Source: Ruminococcus flavefaciens (lineage in GTDB: Bacteria; Bacillota; Clostridia; Oscillospirales; Ruminococcaceae). Taken from it: a stretch of 54,823 nt of DNA. The notes under the pieces were generated by a model, which saw nothing but the letters and a program-made list of their open reading frames with translations, ran no database searches and was not told the origin of the DNA. Below, piece by piece: positions 44,614 through 52,378 of the stretch (its first letter is position 1; each line of letters begins with the position of its first letter). The stretch covers positions 1 to 54,823 of the forward strand of contig CACWPR010000005.1 in NCBI GenBank assembly GCA_902762855.1, read 5' to 3'. The position numbers were made by a program, and so were the translations under genes.

Positions 44614-44642
44614 TTGACTAAAATGCAAAATCATGTTATAAT
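44614..44642 (+). promoter_or_regulatory. Promoter ahead of the small membrane protein/ArsR genes
   Basis: -35 TTGACT (44614-44619), 17-nt spacer, -10 TATAAT (44637-44642). Confidence 0.88.
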
Positions 44643-44664
44643 ACACTAAAGGAAGAACACCGGC

Positions 44665-45129
44665 ATGAAAGCGGGGTGCGGCATGGAATTTGTAGTTGTA
44701 GCAGCAGTGATAATCGTACTGCTCATTGTATTCGGAGTCAAGGCAGATACTGTCCTTATCGGGGCAGGTGTGCTCCTTCTTGGAATTGCTGCTCTGGCAG
44801 TGGCAGCCATGACGCTGCTTTTTATTTTCTTCATGGGAAAGCTCATCTGCTCACGGCCTGCAAAAGCGGAATTCTCACGGGTGGACAAGCCTGAGGGCGG
44901 ACGCTTCAACACTGCCTTCTATACTATCGACGGCAGGGAATATCAGTGCATATTCCCAAGTGAGCCTAAGATAATGTACCGGAAGAAAGGCAAATGCCGG
45001 GTGTTTATAAACAGGAGGTCCGGAAAGGTCTTTGATGTGTTTTCGGCAGCGACCTGCACTCTCGGACTTCTTTTCTGCCTGGCAGCGGTGACCGCCGGAG
45101 CCTGGCTCGTTATAACATTTGTAATATAG
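44665..45129 (+). CDS. Small membrane protein of unknown function
   Basis: 154 residues with an N-terminal membrane hairpin (about 8-28 and 33-58), a soluble middle (about 60-120: EFSRVDKPEGGRFNTAFYTI, DGREYQCIFPSEPKIMYRKK, CRVFINRRSGKVF) and a C-terminal membrane segment (about 128-152). The middle resembles the DUF3592-type arrangement of small membrane proteins, with low confidence. Start uncertain: ATG 44665 follows AAAGGA at 11 nt but lies close to the expected transcript start; ATG 44683 follows GGGG at 5 nt and begins at the membrane segment. It precedes the ArsR gene by 11 nt. Confidence 0.68.
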   Translation: MKAGCGMEFVVVAAVIIVLLIVFGVKADTVLIGAGVLLLGIAALAVAAMTLLFIFFMGKLICSRPAKAEFSRVDKPEGGRFNTAFYTIDGREYQCIFPSEPKIMYRKKGKCRVFINRRSGKVFDVFSAATCTLGLLFCLAAVTAGAWLVITFVI

Positions 45130-45140
45130 GAGGTGTCCAT

Positions 45141-45491
45141 ATGGCGGAGCATATCTGCGGAAACGGCAGCATTCACGAGAATGTTGTAAAAAAAGTGTCA
45201 GCGGAGCTGCCGGACGAGGATGTACTCAATGAAACTGCGGAGCTGCTGAAGGTTTTCGGTGACTCAACAAGAATAAGGATAATAGCAGCTCTGTGCCGCA
45301 GCGAGATGTGCGTCTGTGACATCGCAAGACTGCTGGGCATGACTCAGTCAGCTATATCCCACCAGCTAAGAGTACTGAAACAGGCAAGACTGGTCAGTTC
45401 ACGACGTGAGGGCAAAACGATCTTCTATTCCCTCTGTGACGACCATGTACAGACTATCTACAGCTTTGCCCTTGAACACGTTATGGAGTGA
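45141..45491 (+). CDS. ArsR/SmtB-family metal-responsive repressor
   Basis: 116 residues. Winged-helix core: NETAELLKVFGDSTRIRIIAA, then SEMCVCDIARLLGMTQSAIS with HQLRVLKQARLVSSRREGKT. The CVCD motif on the sensing helix (Cys near 53 and 55) is the CadC/SmtB-type metal ligand, joined in relatives by N-terminal Cys or His; here HICGNGSIH at residues 4-12 may serve. Its usual partner, a metal P-type ATPase or cation exporter, is not adjacent. GGAGGTG precedes the ATG. Target genes are unknown; it may repress its own operon. Confidence 0.9.
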   Translation: MAEHICGNGSIHENVVKKVSAELPDEDVLNETAELLKVFGDSTRIRIIAALCRSEMCVCDIARLLGMTQSAISHQLRVLKQARLVSSRREGKTIFYSLCDDHVQTIYSFALEHVME

Positions 45492-45493
45492 AC

Positions 45494-46297
45494 ATGAGAT
45501 ACTTTGATTTCCACACACACGCATTCACAGACAGCCTTGCGGAAAGGGCCATGTCCGGACTTGCTGATACCAGCGGCATAAAACCTGCCACAGACGGCAC
45601 GCTCCATGGACTCCGCAGCGCCATGGAAAAAAACGGCATCGGAGCAGCTATGCTGCTGCCTATAGCTACAAAGCCCACCCAGCAGACTGTCATAAACGAC
45701 TGGGCTGCAAGCGTAATGGGTGACGGGATATATTGCTGCGGCTCGGTGCATCCGGATGCTCCGGACAAAGTACAGGAGACCGAAAGGATAAAGTCACTGG
45801 GACTTTACGGGATTAAATTTCACTCTGAGTACCAGTTCTTCGCACCGGACGACGAGAGGATGTTCCCGGTATACGAGAAAATGTCCGAGCTGGGACTCAT
45901 CGCAGTTTTCCACGGCGGCTGGGACCCCTACGGACAGGAGGATGTCAAGGCGACACCAAGGAGCTTTGCGGCTGTAGCTGAGACCTTTCCGGAGCTGAGG
46001 ATAGTGGCTGCTCACATGGGCGGAATAAAGCTCTGGGATGACGTTGAGAGATACACTGCCGGGAAGTTCAGCAATCTCTGGTTCGATACAGGGGTGGTGG
46101 CGAACTACATCACCGACGAGACCATGCTGAGACTGATAAAGATGCAGGGGGCAGACAGGATACTCTTCGGCAGCGACTGCCCCTGGGACGGCCCTGCAAA
46201 TGAGATAAATCTGATAAACAGGCTCCCTCTTACGGAGGAGGAAAGGGAGAAGATATTCTTCCGGAATGCGGAGGGCCTTCTGGGGATAGGAGGATAA
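45494..46297 (+). CDS. Amidohydrolase family protein (amidohydro_2)
   Basis: 267-residue TIM-barrel metal-dependent hydrolase. Metal-site pattern: FDFHTHAF near the start (H-x-H), AVFHGGWDPY near 136, VAAHMGGIKLWDD near 172, and FGSDCPWDG near 230 (the D that closes the site). Relatives act as decarboxylases or hydrolases on cyclic substrates; the substrate cannot be named. The ATG at 45494 has GGAG 6 nt upstream and lies 3 nt after the ArsR stop; a GTG at 45488 overlaps that stop. Close spacing implies co-transcription with the ArsR gene. Confidence 0.85.
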   Translation: MRYFDFHTHAFTDSLAERAMSGLADTSGIKPATDGTLHGLRSAMEKNGIGAAMLLPIATKPTQQTVINDWAASVMGDGIYCCGSVHPDAPDKVQETERIKSLGLYGIKFHSEYQFFAPDDERMFPVYEKMSELGLIAVFHGGWDPYGQEDVKATPRSFAAVAETFPELRIVAAHMGGIKLWDDVERYTAGKFSNLWFDTGVVANYITDETMLRLIKMQGADRILFGSDCPWDGPANEINLINRLPLTEEEREKIFFRNAEGLLGIGG

Positions 46298-46298
46298 T

Positions 46299-47801
46299 AT
46301 GCGCCTGGTAAAAATAACCTCCGCCGTCATTGCCACATTGCTGCTCACAGGCTGCGGCAGGACCGGCGAAAGCTCGCTGTCCGGGGAGAAAACTGCCGTG
46401 ACGATGGTCACTGCCGTCAGCAGCGAGGAGACGTCAGCTGCTGAGCCGGAGTCCCGGAAACTCACCCTCGATCTTTCTGAAAGCGGCGACGGCAGAGTGC
46501 TCTCTGCGTCTTTGACCGGACTGTTTGGTGATAAAGTGCGGTTCTATGAGAGCGGCAGTGTGCTGCACAGAGACCTTGTGGGAGCCTTCGGACAGGCTGT
46601 TACAGTTGAGGGAGACATCTCCGGCGGAGCTGCGCTTGAATTTGAGTATGACCCCGGAAACATGGGAATGGTGCCGCCGGAGGATCTTGTGGTGCTATAC
46701 TACAACGAAGAAGACGATGCGATATACGAAGAGGTCCGCTCGGAGCTGGATACTGCCGCTCACACGATAAGTATCGTCCTGTCCGGAGAGGGGGATTATC
46801 TCCTTGCTGACGGCTATGAGTGGTACAGCGCATGGGACTTAGACGTTTCACGCTTTACCTCACACGAGAGCCTGCTTAAAAATGAGGAATACGGCTTTGA
46901 GATGACTCTGCCTGAAGGCATGGAGCAGAGCATCCCCGGAGACGAGCCGAACTTCGATGAAAATGTGACGGTCACCGCTGTATACAATGGAAAGACTAAA
47001 GACGCAAACGGCAAAAATGTTGAGATGAATATAGATCTCATAGACTATCCGGCCTGTGCATCTGCGGAGAGTTATATCAGGGAGATCGCAGAAGCGGTAT
47101 CTCAGTGGGAACAGGAGGTCTCGGTGGGGAGTTTCGGGTGCAGCGACGGTCAGACAGCCTGGTACTATACCTATGCTGCCGATCCTCAGTATGGACAGCA
47201 CCTTGGAGTACAGTGTGCATATCCTATAACTGATACGCAGTATATCAAGGTGGCCTTCGGCTATGACGATGAGGCGTGGGAGGAGATCGCTTTGACTTCA
47301 CTGAGGACCTTCCGGTTCTATGACAAGAGGATGCCGGAGGACGGTACGCCTGACCGGCAGGAGCAGGGACCGGAGGTCTCTCCGGAGGACATAACATTTA
47401 CCCTCCCGGCGAACGTGACCGCAAGTCCGGAGGTGAATATCCTCTCTGAGGAGGCCATTGACCTCTTTGCATTTGACTGGTCCGGTGCGGATGGCATAAC
47501 CGGTATGAGCATCGTGGAAGTTGACTCCGGCTGGGGCGCATCCACTGAGATAGATCATTTCAGAGAGTGGCAGGACTGGTATGAGGTCACAGAGACCTGT
47601 GAAACAAAGCTGTCAAGCGGCGGTGAGGGCTGTATAGCTGCGTCGGTCTCAAAGGCGGACGGAGGGTATTTCTTCATGGGTGCATATGACCTTTCCATGA
47701 ACCGGATAATAAAAGCAAATGTCATGCTGGATGCAAATGCGTCCCGGGAGACCTACGACAGCATCATGGACTTTCTGAAAAGCATCGACATAAGAAAATA
47801 A
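46299..47801 (+). CDS. Large lipoprotein of unknown function
   Basis: 500 residues. The lipoprotein signal ends LLLTGCGR (lipid-modified Cys19), with a Ser/Thr/Glu linker to about 50. Three modules can be sensed: an all-beta region (about 52-180, KLTLDLSESGDGRVLSASLT with two-fold symmetry), a PsbP-like or DUF1795-type alpha/beta region (about 195-345: YGFEMTLPEGMEQSIPG, KVAFGYDDEAWEEI) and a third beta region with a repeat of this kind (about 370-500, GYFFMGAYDLSM). No catalytic motif. It starts 1 nt after the amidohydrolase stop, hence coupled. Confidence 0.75.
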   Translation: MRLVKITSAVIATLLLTGCGRTGESSLSGEKTAVTMVTAVSSEETSAAEPESRKLTLDLSESGDGRVLSASLTGLFGDKVRFYESGSVLHRDLVGAFGQAVTVEGDISGGAALEFEYDPGNMGMVPPEDLVVLYYNEEDDAIYEEVRSELDTAAHTISIVLSGEGDYLLADGYEWYSAWDLDVSRFTSHESLLKNEEYGFEMTLPEGMEQSIPGDEPNFDENVTVTAVYNGKTKDANGKNVEMNIDLIDYPACASAESYIREIAEAVSQWEQEVSVGSFGCSDGQTAWYYTYAADPQYGQHLGVQCAYPITDTQYIKVAFGYDDEAWEEIALTSLRTFRFYDKRMPEDGTPDRQEQGPEVSPEDITFTLPANVTASPEVNILSEEAIDLFAFDWSGADGITGMSIVEVDSGWGASTEIDHFREWQDWYEVTETCETKLSSGGEGCIAASVSKADGGYFFMGAYDLSMNRIIKANVMLDANASRETYDSIMDFLKSIDIRK

Positions 47802-47808
47802 AGGATGG

Positions 47809-48585
47809 ATGATTTTGAAGAGACTGCTGTTTATCGGAGATGTTGTAGGAAAAGCCGGATGTGACTTCCTCGCAGCAAAGCTGGGGCTGGTAAAGAGACA
47901 ATACGGCATCGACGTGACGATTGTGAACGGTGAAAACTCAGCTCAGGGAAACGGAGTTACACGTTACTCCATGGACATGATAGTATCTGCCGGAGCTGAC
48001 ATCATAACCACCGGAAATCATGCCTTCCGCCGGAGGGAGGCTCTTGACATATACGAGGAGGAATATATCATCCGGCCTGCAAACTACCCTGAGGAAGGCT
48101 GCATAGGCCGTGGGTACTGTGTGCTGGACATGGGCGCATACTCGGTAGCTGTGGTCAACCTCATGGGAACGGCTTTCATGGACCCTCTCGACAACCCATT
48201 TACAAAAATCGACGATATACTGAAGGAAATAGAGGTGCCGAATATTTTTGTGGACTTCCACGCTGAGGCTACCTCTGAGAAAAAGGCCATGGGCTATCAC
48301 CTTGAAGGCAGAGTCACCGGAGTTTTTGGTACTCATACCCATGTTCAGACTGCTGACGAGGCTATACTTGAGGGAGGAACTGCCTACATCACTGACGCAG
48401 GCATGACAGGTCCGGAAAGGTCTTGTCTCGGAGTGGAGATACAGCCGGCAGTTGACAGGTTCCGTTATCATATGCCCGTAAGGTTCAAGGAGGCTTCCGG
48501 GGACTGCTTTATGTGCGGCGTTGTGGTTGAATTTGATGAAAGAGACGGCAAATCGCACAAAATTGAAAGAATAATTGTAAGATAA
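47809..48585 (+). CDS. ymdB: YmdB-family metallophosphoesterase (2',3'-cAMP phosphodiesterase-like)
   Basis: 258 residues of the TIGR00282 group. Metal ligands visible: LLFIGDVVG (Asp), IVNGENSAQGNGVT (Glu and Asn), ITTGNHAFRRRE (Asn and His), VDFHAEATSEK (His, near 150), and GTHTHVQTADE (two His, near 175). Known: YmdB of B. subtilis hydrolyses 2',3'-cAMP and controls the motile/biofilm switch. AAGGATGG precedes the ATG; a TTG at 47815 is an alternative. It starts 7 nt after the lipoprotein gene and lies before spoVS, a frequent pairing in Firmicutes. Confidence 0.9.
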   Translation: MILKRLLFIGDVVGKAGCDFLAAKLGLVKRQYGIDVTIVNGENSAQGNGVTRYSMDMIVSAGADIITTGNHAFRRREALDIYEEEYIIRPANYPEEGCIGRGYCVLDMGAYSVAVVNLMGTAFMDPLDNPFTKIDDILKEIEVPNIFVDFHAEATSEKKAMGYHLEGRVTGVFGTHTHVQTADEAILEGGTAYITDAGMTGPERSCLGVEIQPAVDRFRYHMPVRFKEASGDCFMCGVVVEFDERDGKSHKIERIIVR

Positions 48586-48608
48586 TCAACAAACTTTTGT
48601 CTGGGTAC

Positions 48609-48637
48609 TTGCTTTTTCATGAAATATCGTTTATAAT
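48609..48637 (+). promoter_or_regulatory. Promoter of spoVS
   Basis: -35 TTGCTT (48609-48614), 17-nt spacer, -10 TATAAT (48632-48637). This looks sigma-A-like, unlike the sigma-H promoter of Bacillus spoVS. Confidence 0.75.
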
Positions 48638-48707
48638 GTAGTTGTACTGATGTACTGCTTGGCAGAATCAACAATTGTACAAAATCCAATTACAGGAGGG
48701 TCATATC

Positions 48708-48968
48708 ATGGAGATCTTAAAAGTATCATCACATTCATCACCTAATTCAGTTGCAGGAGCTATTGCCGGCGTTATCAGAGAACAGAAGGCTGTTGAAGTG
48801 CAGGCAGTAGGAGCCGGCGCAGCAAACCAGGCTATCAAGGCTATAGCGATAGCAAGAGGATATCTTGCTCCTATCGGTATTGACCTTATATGTATTCCTG
48901 CCTTCGCCAATATTCAGATAGACGGCGAGGAGAGAACTGCTATCAAGCTCATCTGTGAGCAGAGATAA
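48708..48968 (+). CDS. spoVS: Stage V sporulation protein S homologue
   Basis: 86 residues, almost all SpoVS core: EILKVSSHSSPNSVAGAIAG, IREQKAVEVQAVGAGAANQA, IKAIAIARGYLAPIG and a final ERTAIKLICEQR. SpoVS is an Alba-like fold found in many non-sporulating bacteria; in B. subtilis it acts on septum formation and coat assembly. AGGAGGG precedes the ATG at 48708; an in-frame upstream codon at 48675 gives a non-family extension. Its promoter is house-keeping type. A weak terminator follows. Confidence 0.93.
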   Translation: MEILKVSSHSSPNSVAGAIAGVIREQKAVEVQAVGAGAANQAIKAIAIARGYLAPIGIDLICIPAFANIQIDGEERTAIKLICEQR

Positions 48969-48990
48969 GTTTGTATCGTTATGAAACTTT

Positions 48991-49019
48991 GGGCGGACTT
49001 GTGCCGCCCTTTATTTATG
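48991..49019 (+). terminator. Probable terminator after spoVS
   Basis: GGGCGG/CCGCCC stem extended by AC/GT with one bulge (48991-49009) and followed by TTTATTTAT, an interrupted T-run. Moderate strength at best. Confidence 0.65.
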
Positions 49020-49037
49020 TTCTGAGGAGGGGAGAAT

Positions 49038-51074
49038 GTGCCTGCAAATCTTTTTTCTGAAATAGAATACCTCAAGGGCGTCGGAAAGGCGAGAGGGGAA
49101 AAATACCGCAAACTTGGCATAAATTCCCCATATGAGCTGATATATCACATACCAAGAGCCTACCTCGATTTCCGGACTCATGTGCCGGTCGCACAGGCGG
49201 TGCTCAACGAGTACAACGTGCTGAAACTCACGGTATTCCGGAAACTGCCTCCTCAGAGAATAAGAGGCGGCTTGGTCATATGCAAGGCTGCGGCCTCTGA
49301 CGGCATCAATGACATCCTTATTGTGGTCTATAACAATGTCTACTACTTCCAGGCCCTTAAAGAGGGCGGCACATACTATATGTATGGAAAGGTCACGGGA
49401 AATTTTCTCCGGAAGGAGATAAGCTCACCGGTCTATATCAGCGCCGAACAGACTGTGCTCATACAACCGGTCTACCACCTTACACAGGGACTTTCTGTGA
49501 ATATGGTCCGGAACAATATGCGTCAGGCCCTGGACCTTATGCACAAGGAACCTTTTGAGACTCTGCCCGGAGACATCCTGCGCCGGTATGAGCTATGTCC
49601 TCTTATGGACGCTCTGGAGAACATCCACTTCCCGTCAAGCGATATGGCAGCGGAAACAGCAAGACGGCGCCTCGCTTTTGATGAACTGCTGAAGCTCCAG
49701 CTTGGGATGTCCATGATGAAAACACGGAGCAGAAGGACTACCGCCTGCAAAATGGATCCCTCGGTCAGTGCTGTACCTTTTATAGAAGGACTCCCTTTTG
49801 AACTTACCGGGGACCAGGAGAAGGCAGTATCTGAAATAATATCGGACCTTTGCAAAGATGTTCCGATGAACAGATTGTTGCAGGGCGATGTCGGCAGCGG
49901 AAAAACTGCCGTTGCAGCGGCAGCCTGCTATTTCACCGCCAAAAACGGAGCTCAGGCGGCACTAATGGCGCCTACTGAGATACTTGCGGCACAGCATTAT
50001 CGTACACTAAGCGGCTTTCTGGAGCCTTTCGGGGTAAGAGTCTGCCTGCTGACCGGTTCGCTCACAGCCAAAAAGAAGGCTGCGCTCCGTGAACAGATAG
50101 CCTCCGGGGAGGCGGACGTCATCGTCGGAACCCATGCTATAATCCAGAAGGACGTCGAGTACCGCAGACTGGCACTGGTAATCACTGATGAGCAGCACCG
50201 TTTCGGAGTCGCACAAAGGGCGGCACTTGCAGAAAAGGGGGATTCACCTCATAAGCTGGTAATGTCTGCGACACCCATACCTCGTACCCTTGCGCTGATA
50301 ATCTACGGGGACCTTGATATATCAGCCATAACGCAGCTCCCGGCAGGCAGAAAGCCGATAAAGACCTATGCAGTCACCGGAAAGCTCCGGAGCAGAGCTT
50401 TCGGATTCGTCCGTGAGAGAATTGCAGAGGGCCGTCAGGCTTATGTGGTCTGCCCGATGATAGAGGAGAGCGAGAGCGAGCTCTTCGCCGTTAAGACCTA
50501 TGCAGAAAATGCGGCATCCGGCGACCTGAAAGGCTGTACAATGGCTCTGCTGCACGGAAAAATGTCTGCTGCGGAAAAGGACAGGACTATGAAGAGATTC
50601 CGTGACGGGGAGATACAGGTCCTCATCTGCACTACAGTCGTGGAAGTAGGAGTGGATGTTCCGAATGCTGCGGTAATGGTCATAGAGAACGCAGAGCGGT
50701 TCGGACTTTCACAGCTCCACCAGCTCAGGGGGCGAGTGGGACGTGGAGAATATGAGAGCTCATGCATACTCATTACTGACAACACCTCCGAGGACTGCGT
50801 AAAGCGCATGAAGATAATGTCCTCAACGGCGGACGGATTCAAGATATCGGAAGAGGACCTGAAGATGCGTGGCCCCGGAGACTTTTTCGGCAGCGCACAG
50901 CACGGACTCCCTCCGCTTAAAATTGCAGACATCGCCTGCAATATGGAACTCATGACCAAGGCGCAGAACTGTGCCCGTGAACTACTCAGCGCAGATCCGG
51001 AACTGAAACGTCCAGAGAATGCAGCACTGAAAATGGATGTTATGAGACTCTTCAACAAGGATATCATAGGCTGA
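49038..51074 (+). CDS. recG: ATP-dependent DNA helicase RecG
   Basis: 678-residue superfamily 2 helicase that reverses stalled replication forks. The N-terminal wedge/OB part (about 1-160) shows LKGVGKARGEKYRKLGI at the start. Helicase motifs follow: LLQGDVGSGKTAVAAAA (Walker A, near 278), MAPTEILAAQHY (Ia), DEQHRFGVAQR (DEQH box), MSATPIPRTLAL (III), TTVVEVGVDVPNA (V) and HQLRGRVGRG (VI), with the C-terminal TRG-like region LKMRGPGDFFGSAQHG. Start is GTG, with GGAGGGGAG upstream; an ATG two bases earlier is out of frame. The length is normal. Confidence 0.95.
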   Translation: MPANLFSEIEYLKGVGKARGEKYRKLGINSPYELIYHIPRAYLDFRTHVPVAQAVLNEYNVLKLTVFRKLPPQRIRGGLVICKAAASDGINDILIVVYNNVYYFQALKEGGTYYMYGKVTGNFLRKEISSPVYISAEQTVLIQPVYHLTQGLSVNMVRNNMRQALDLMHKEPFETLPGDILRRYELCPLMDALENIHFPSSDMAAETARRRLAFDELLKLQLGMSMMKTRSRRTTACKMDPSVSAVPFIEGLPFELTGDQEKAVSEIISDLCKDVPMNRLLQGDVGSGKTAVAAAACYFTAKNGAQAALMAPTEILAAQHYRTLSGFLEPFGVRVCLLTGSLTAKKKAALREQIASGEADVIVGTHAIIQKDVEYRRLALVITDEQHRFGVAQRAALAEKGDSPHKLVMSATPIPRTLALIIYGDLDISAITQLPAGRKPIKTYAVTGKLRSRAFGFVRERIAEGRQAYVVCPMIEESESELFAVKTYAENAASGDLKGCTMALLHGKMSAAEKDRTMKRFRDGEIQVLICTTVVEVGVDVPNAAVMVIENAERFGLSQLHQLRGRVGRGEYESSCILITDNTSEDCVKRMKIMSSTADGFKISEEDLKMRGPGDFFGSAQHGLPPLKIADIACNMELMTKAQNCARELLSADPELKRPENAALKMDVMRLFNKDIIG

Positions 51075-51171
51075 ACAGGGGTATCTCCAAATTTTTTTGA
51101 ACGGAAATATCCCTGTATTACGTCGTTTGGAAAGAAATTCAAAAAAATCTGAAATTTTTTTCAAAAAACCC

Positions 51172-51200
51172 TTGACAAATCCGGAAAGCTGTGATATAAT
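51172..51200 (+). promoter_or_regulatory. Promoter of the tRNA cluster
   Basis: -35 TTGACA (51172-51177), 17-nt spacer, -10 TATAAT (51195-51200), with A/T-rich DNA upstream. GTGATATAAT recurs in two of the rRNA-type promoters near the window end. A 6-bp stem-loop (51208-51227) starts just after the expected start site. Confidence 0.9.
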
Positions 51201-51245
51201 TATTATCGTCGTCAGGGACAAGACGACAAAACGATGGAAAGCTGT

Positions 51246-51321
51246 GGGGGTTTAGCTCAGCTGGGAGAGCATCTGCCTTACAAGCAGAGGGCCACAGGTT
51301 CGAGCCCTGTAGTCCCCACCA
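51246..51321 (+). tRNA. tRNA-Val (TAC)
   Basis: 76 nt with all arms: acceptor GGGGGTT/AGTCCCC (with two wobble pairs), D-arm GCTC/GAGC, anticodon stem TCTGC/GCAGA with loop CTTACAA, T-arm ACAGG/CCTGT, and CCA encoded. First of a four-tRNA cluster. Confidence 0.95.
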
Positions 51322-51325
51322 CATT

Positions 51326-51402
51326 GGCCTCGTAGTTCAGTTGGTTAGAACGCCTGCCTGTCACGCAGGAGGTCGACAGTTCGAATCTGTTCGGGGTCGC
51401 CA
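51326..51402 (+). tRNA. tRNA-Asp (GTC)
   Basis: 77 nt: acceptor GGCCTCG/CGGGGTC, D-arm GTTC/GAAC, anticodon stem CCTGC/GCAGG with loop CTGTCAC, T-arm GACAG/CTGTT, CCA encoded. It lies 4 nt after tRNA-Val. Confidence 0.95.
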
Positions 51403-51406
51403 TCAC

Positions 51407-51482
51407 GCTTCTGTAGCTCAGTCGGTAGAGCAGGGGACTGAAAATCCCCGTGTCGTTGGTTCGATTCCGACCGGAAGCACCA
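51407..51482 (+). tRNA. tRNA-Phe (GAA)
   Basis: 76 nt: acceptor GCTTCTG/CGGAAGC, D-arm GCTC/GAGC, anticodon stem GGGGA/TCCCC with loop CTGAAAA, T-arm GTTGG/CCGAC, CCA encoded. It follows tRNA-Asp by 4 nt. Confidence 0.95.
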
Positions 51483-51558
51483 CGATCAGGTGCAAAGATC
51501 ATCAGGGGGCGGATCGGTCAGCGGTCAGTCTTCTGTGATCCACTTGTTCATTTAAAAT

Positions 51559-51634
51559 GCGGATTTAGCTCATCTGGTAGAGCGCCACCTTGCCAAGGTG
51601 GAGGTAGCGAGTTCGAGCCTCGTAATCCGCTCCA
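51559..51634 (+). tRNA. tRNA-Gly (GCC)
   Basis: 76 nt: acceptor GCGGATT/AATCCGC, D-arm GCTC/GAGC, anticodon stem CCACC/GGTGG with loop TTGCCAA, T-arm GCGAG/CTCGT, CCA encoded. A gap of 76 nt separates it from tRNA-Phe. Confidence 0.95.
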
Positions 51635-51666
51635 TAGTACTGGGGTAATAACCTTGGTATAAAAAG

Positions 51667-51697
51667 AATCCCGAAGCATTTGTTTCGGGATTTTTTG
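51667..51697 (+). terminator. Terminator of the tRNA cluster
   Basis: AATCCCGAA pairs with TTCGGGATT (51667-51675, 51684-51692) around an 8-nt loop, with a six-T run. Confidence 0.9.
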
Positions 51698-51812
51698 TTA
51701 TATACTACTCATCGGCTGACGGTGAGGACATCTCCGGGATAATAGACAGTATTGCTCATCTGACTGCATAAATATGATCGAGGAAACTTTGAAATCAAAT
51801 TGGAGAAAACGA

Positions 51813-52331
51813 ATGAGGGGGATGATCTCACTGTGCGGAGGACTTGGAGCCTTTTGCCTTACGAACGGAAAAGATACGATATTTGCAATAGGTCCGGTGA
51901 CGGAAATGATAATTGAGGCTGTATGCCTTACGCTTCTGCCGGTTTTGCTGCTGGTGCTGTGCGTACTCGGACTGGTGGAGAAGTTCCGGAGAGGTGATAC
52001 AAAGAAGGGGGCTCTCATTACCGGGACGGTCCTGTTTGCGCTTGCGGCTGCTCTCGGTGTGTCTACCAGCACCCGTGCCAGGGACAGCTACAAGCTGATA
52101 AAAACACTGGAAAGCCCTGACGGTGAGCATCAGGTGTATTACTATGAGACTGAGCTGGAGTACACATTTAACGGTCGTGTTACGGATGGCTGCTGTACTT
52201 TGTGCCGCACTGGATTATTTATGTATAAGAAGGATACAGTTTTCAGCATGGATGCCGCAGAGGATATTGAGTGGGAAGAGGACTGCTACAGCCTTTATGG
52301 TCATAAATACGGGTACTCCGCTTATAACTAA
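51813..52331 (+). CDS. Small membrane protein of unknown function
   Basis: 172 residues with three membrane segments: about 6-24, 29-51 and 63-80, the last followed by a soluble C-terminal domain of about 90 residues. That domain begins ESPDGEHQVYYYETELEYTF and has a Cys pair (GCCTLC near 130). No family recognised. ATG 51813 has GGAGA at 6 nt; ATG 51774, in frame, lacks a site and adds 13 basic residues. It may be transcribed from read-through past the tRNA terminator, as I see no good promoter. Base use matches its neighbours. Confidence 0.68.
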   Translation: MRGMISLCGGLGAFCLTNGKDTIFAIGPVTEMIIEAVCLTLLPVLLLVLCVLGLVEKFRRGDTKKGALITGTVLFALAAALGVSTSTRARDSYKLIKTLESPDGEHQVYYYETELEYTFNGRVTDGCCTLCRTGLFMYKKDTVFSMDAAEDIEWEEDCYSLYGHKYGYSAYN

Positions 52332-52378
52332 GGATAAAGCCTGACCGGTCTTCGGAGGGCCGGCAGCAGAGGTGAAAA

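Noticed and set aside
51066-51122. Inverted repeat ACAGGGGTAT...ATATCCCTGT after recG as a terminator
   Set aside because: The loop is over 30 nt and no T-run follows the second arm. It may be chance.
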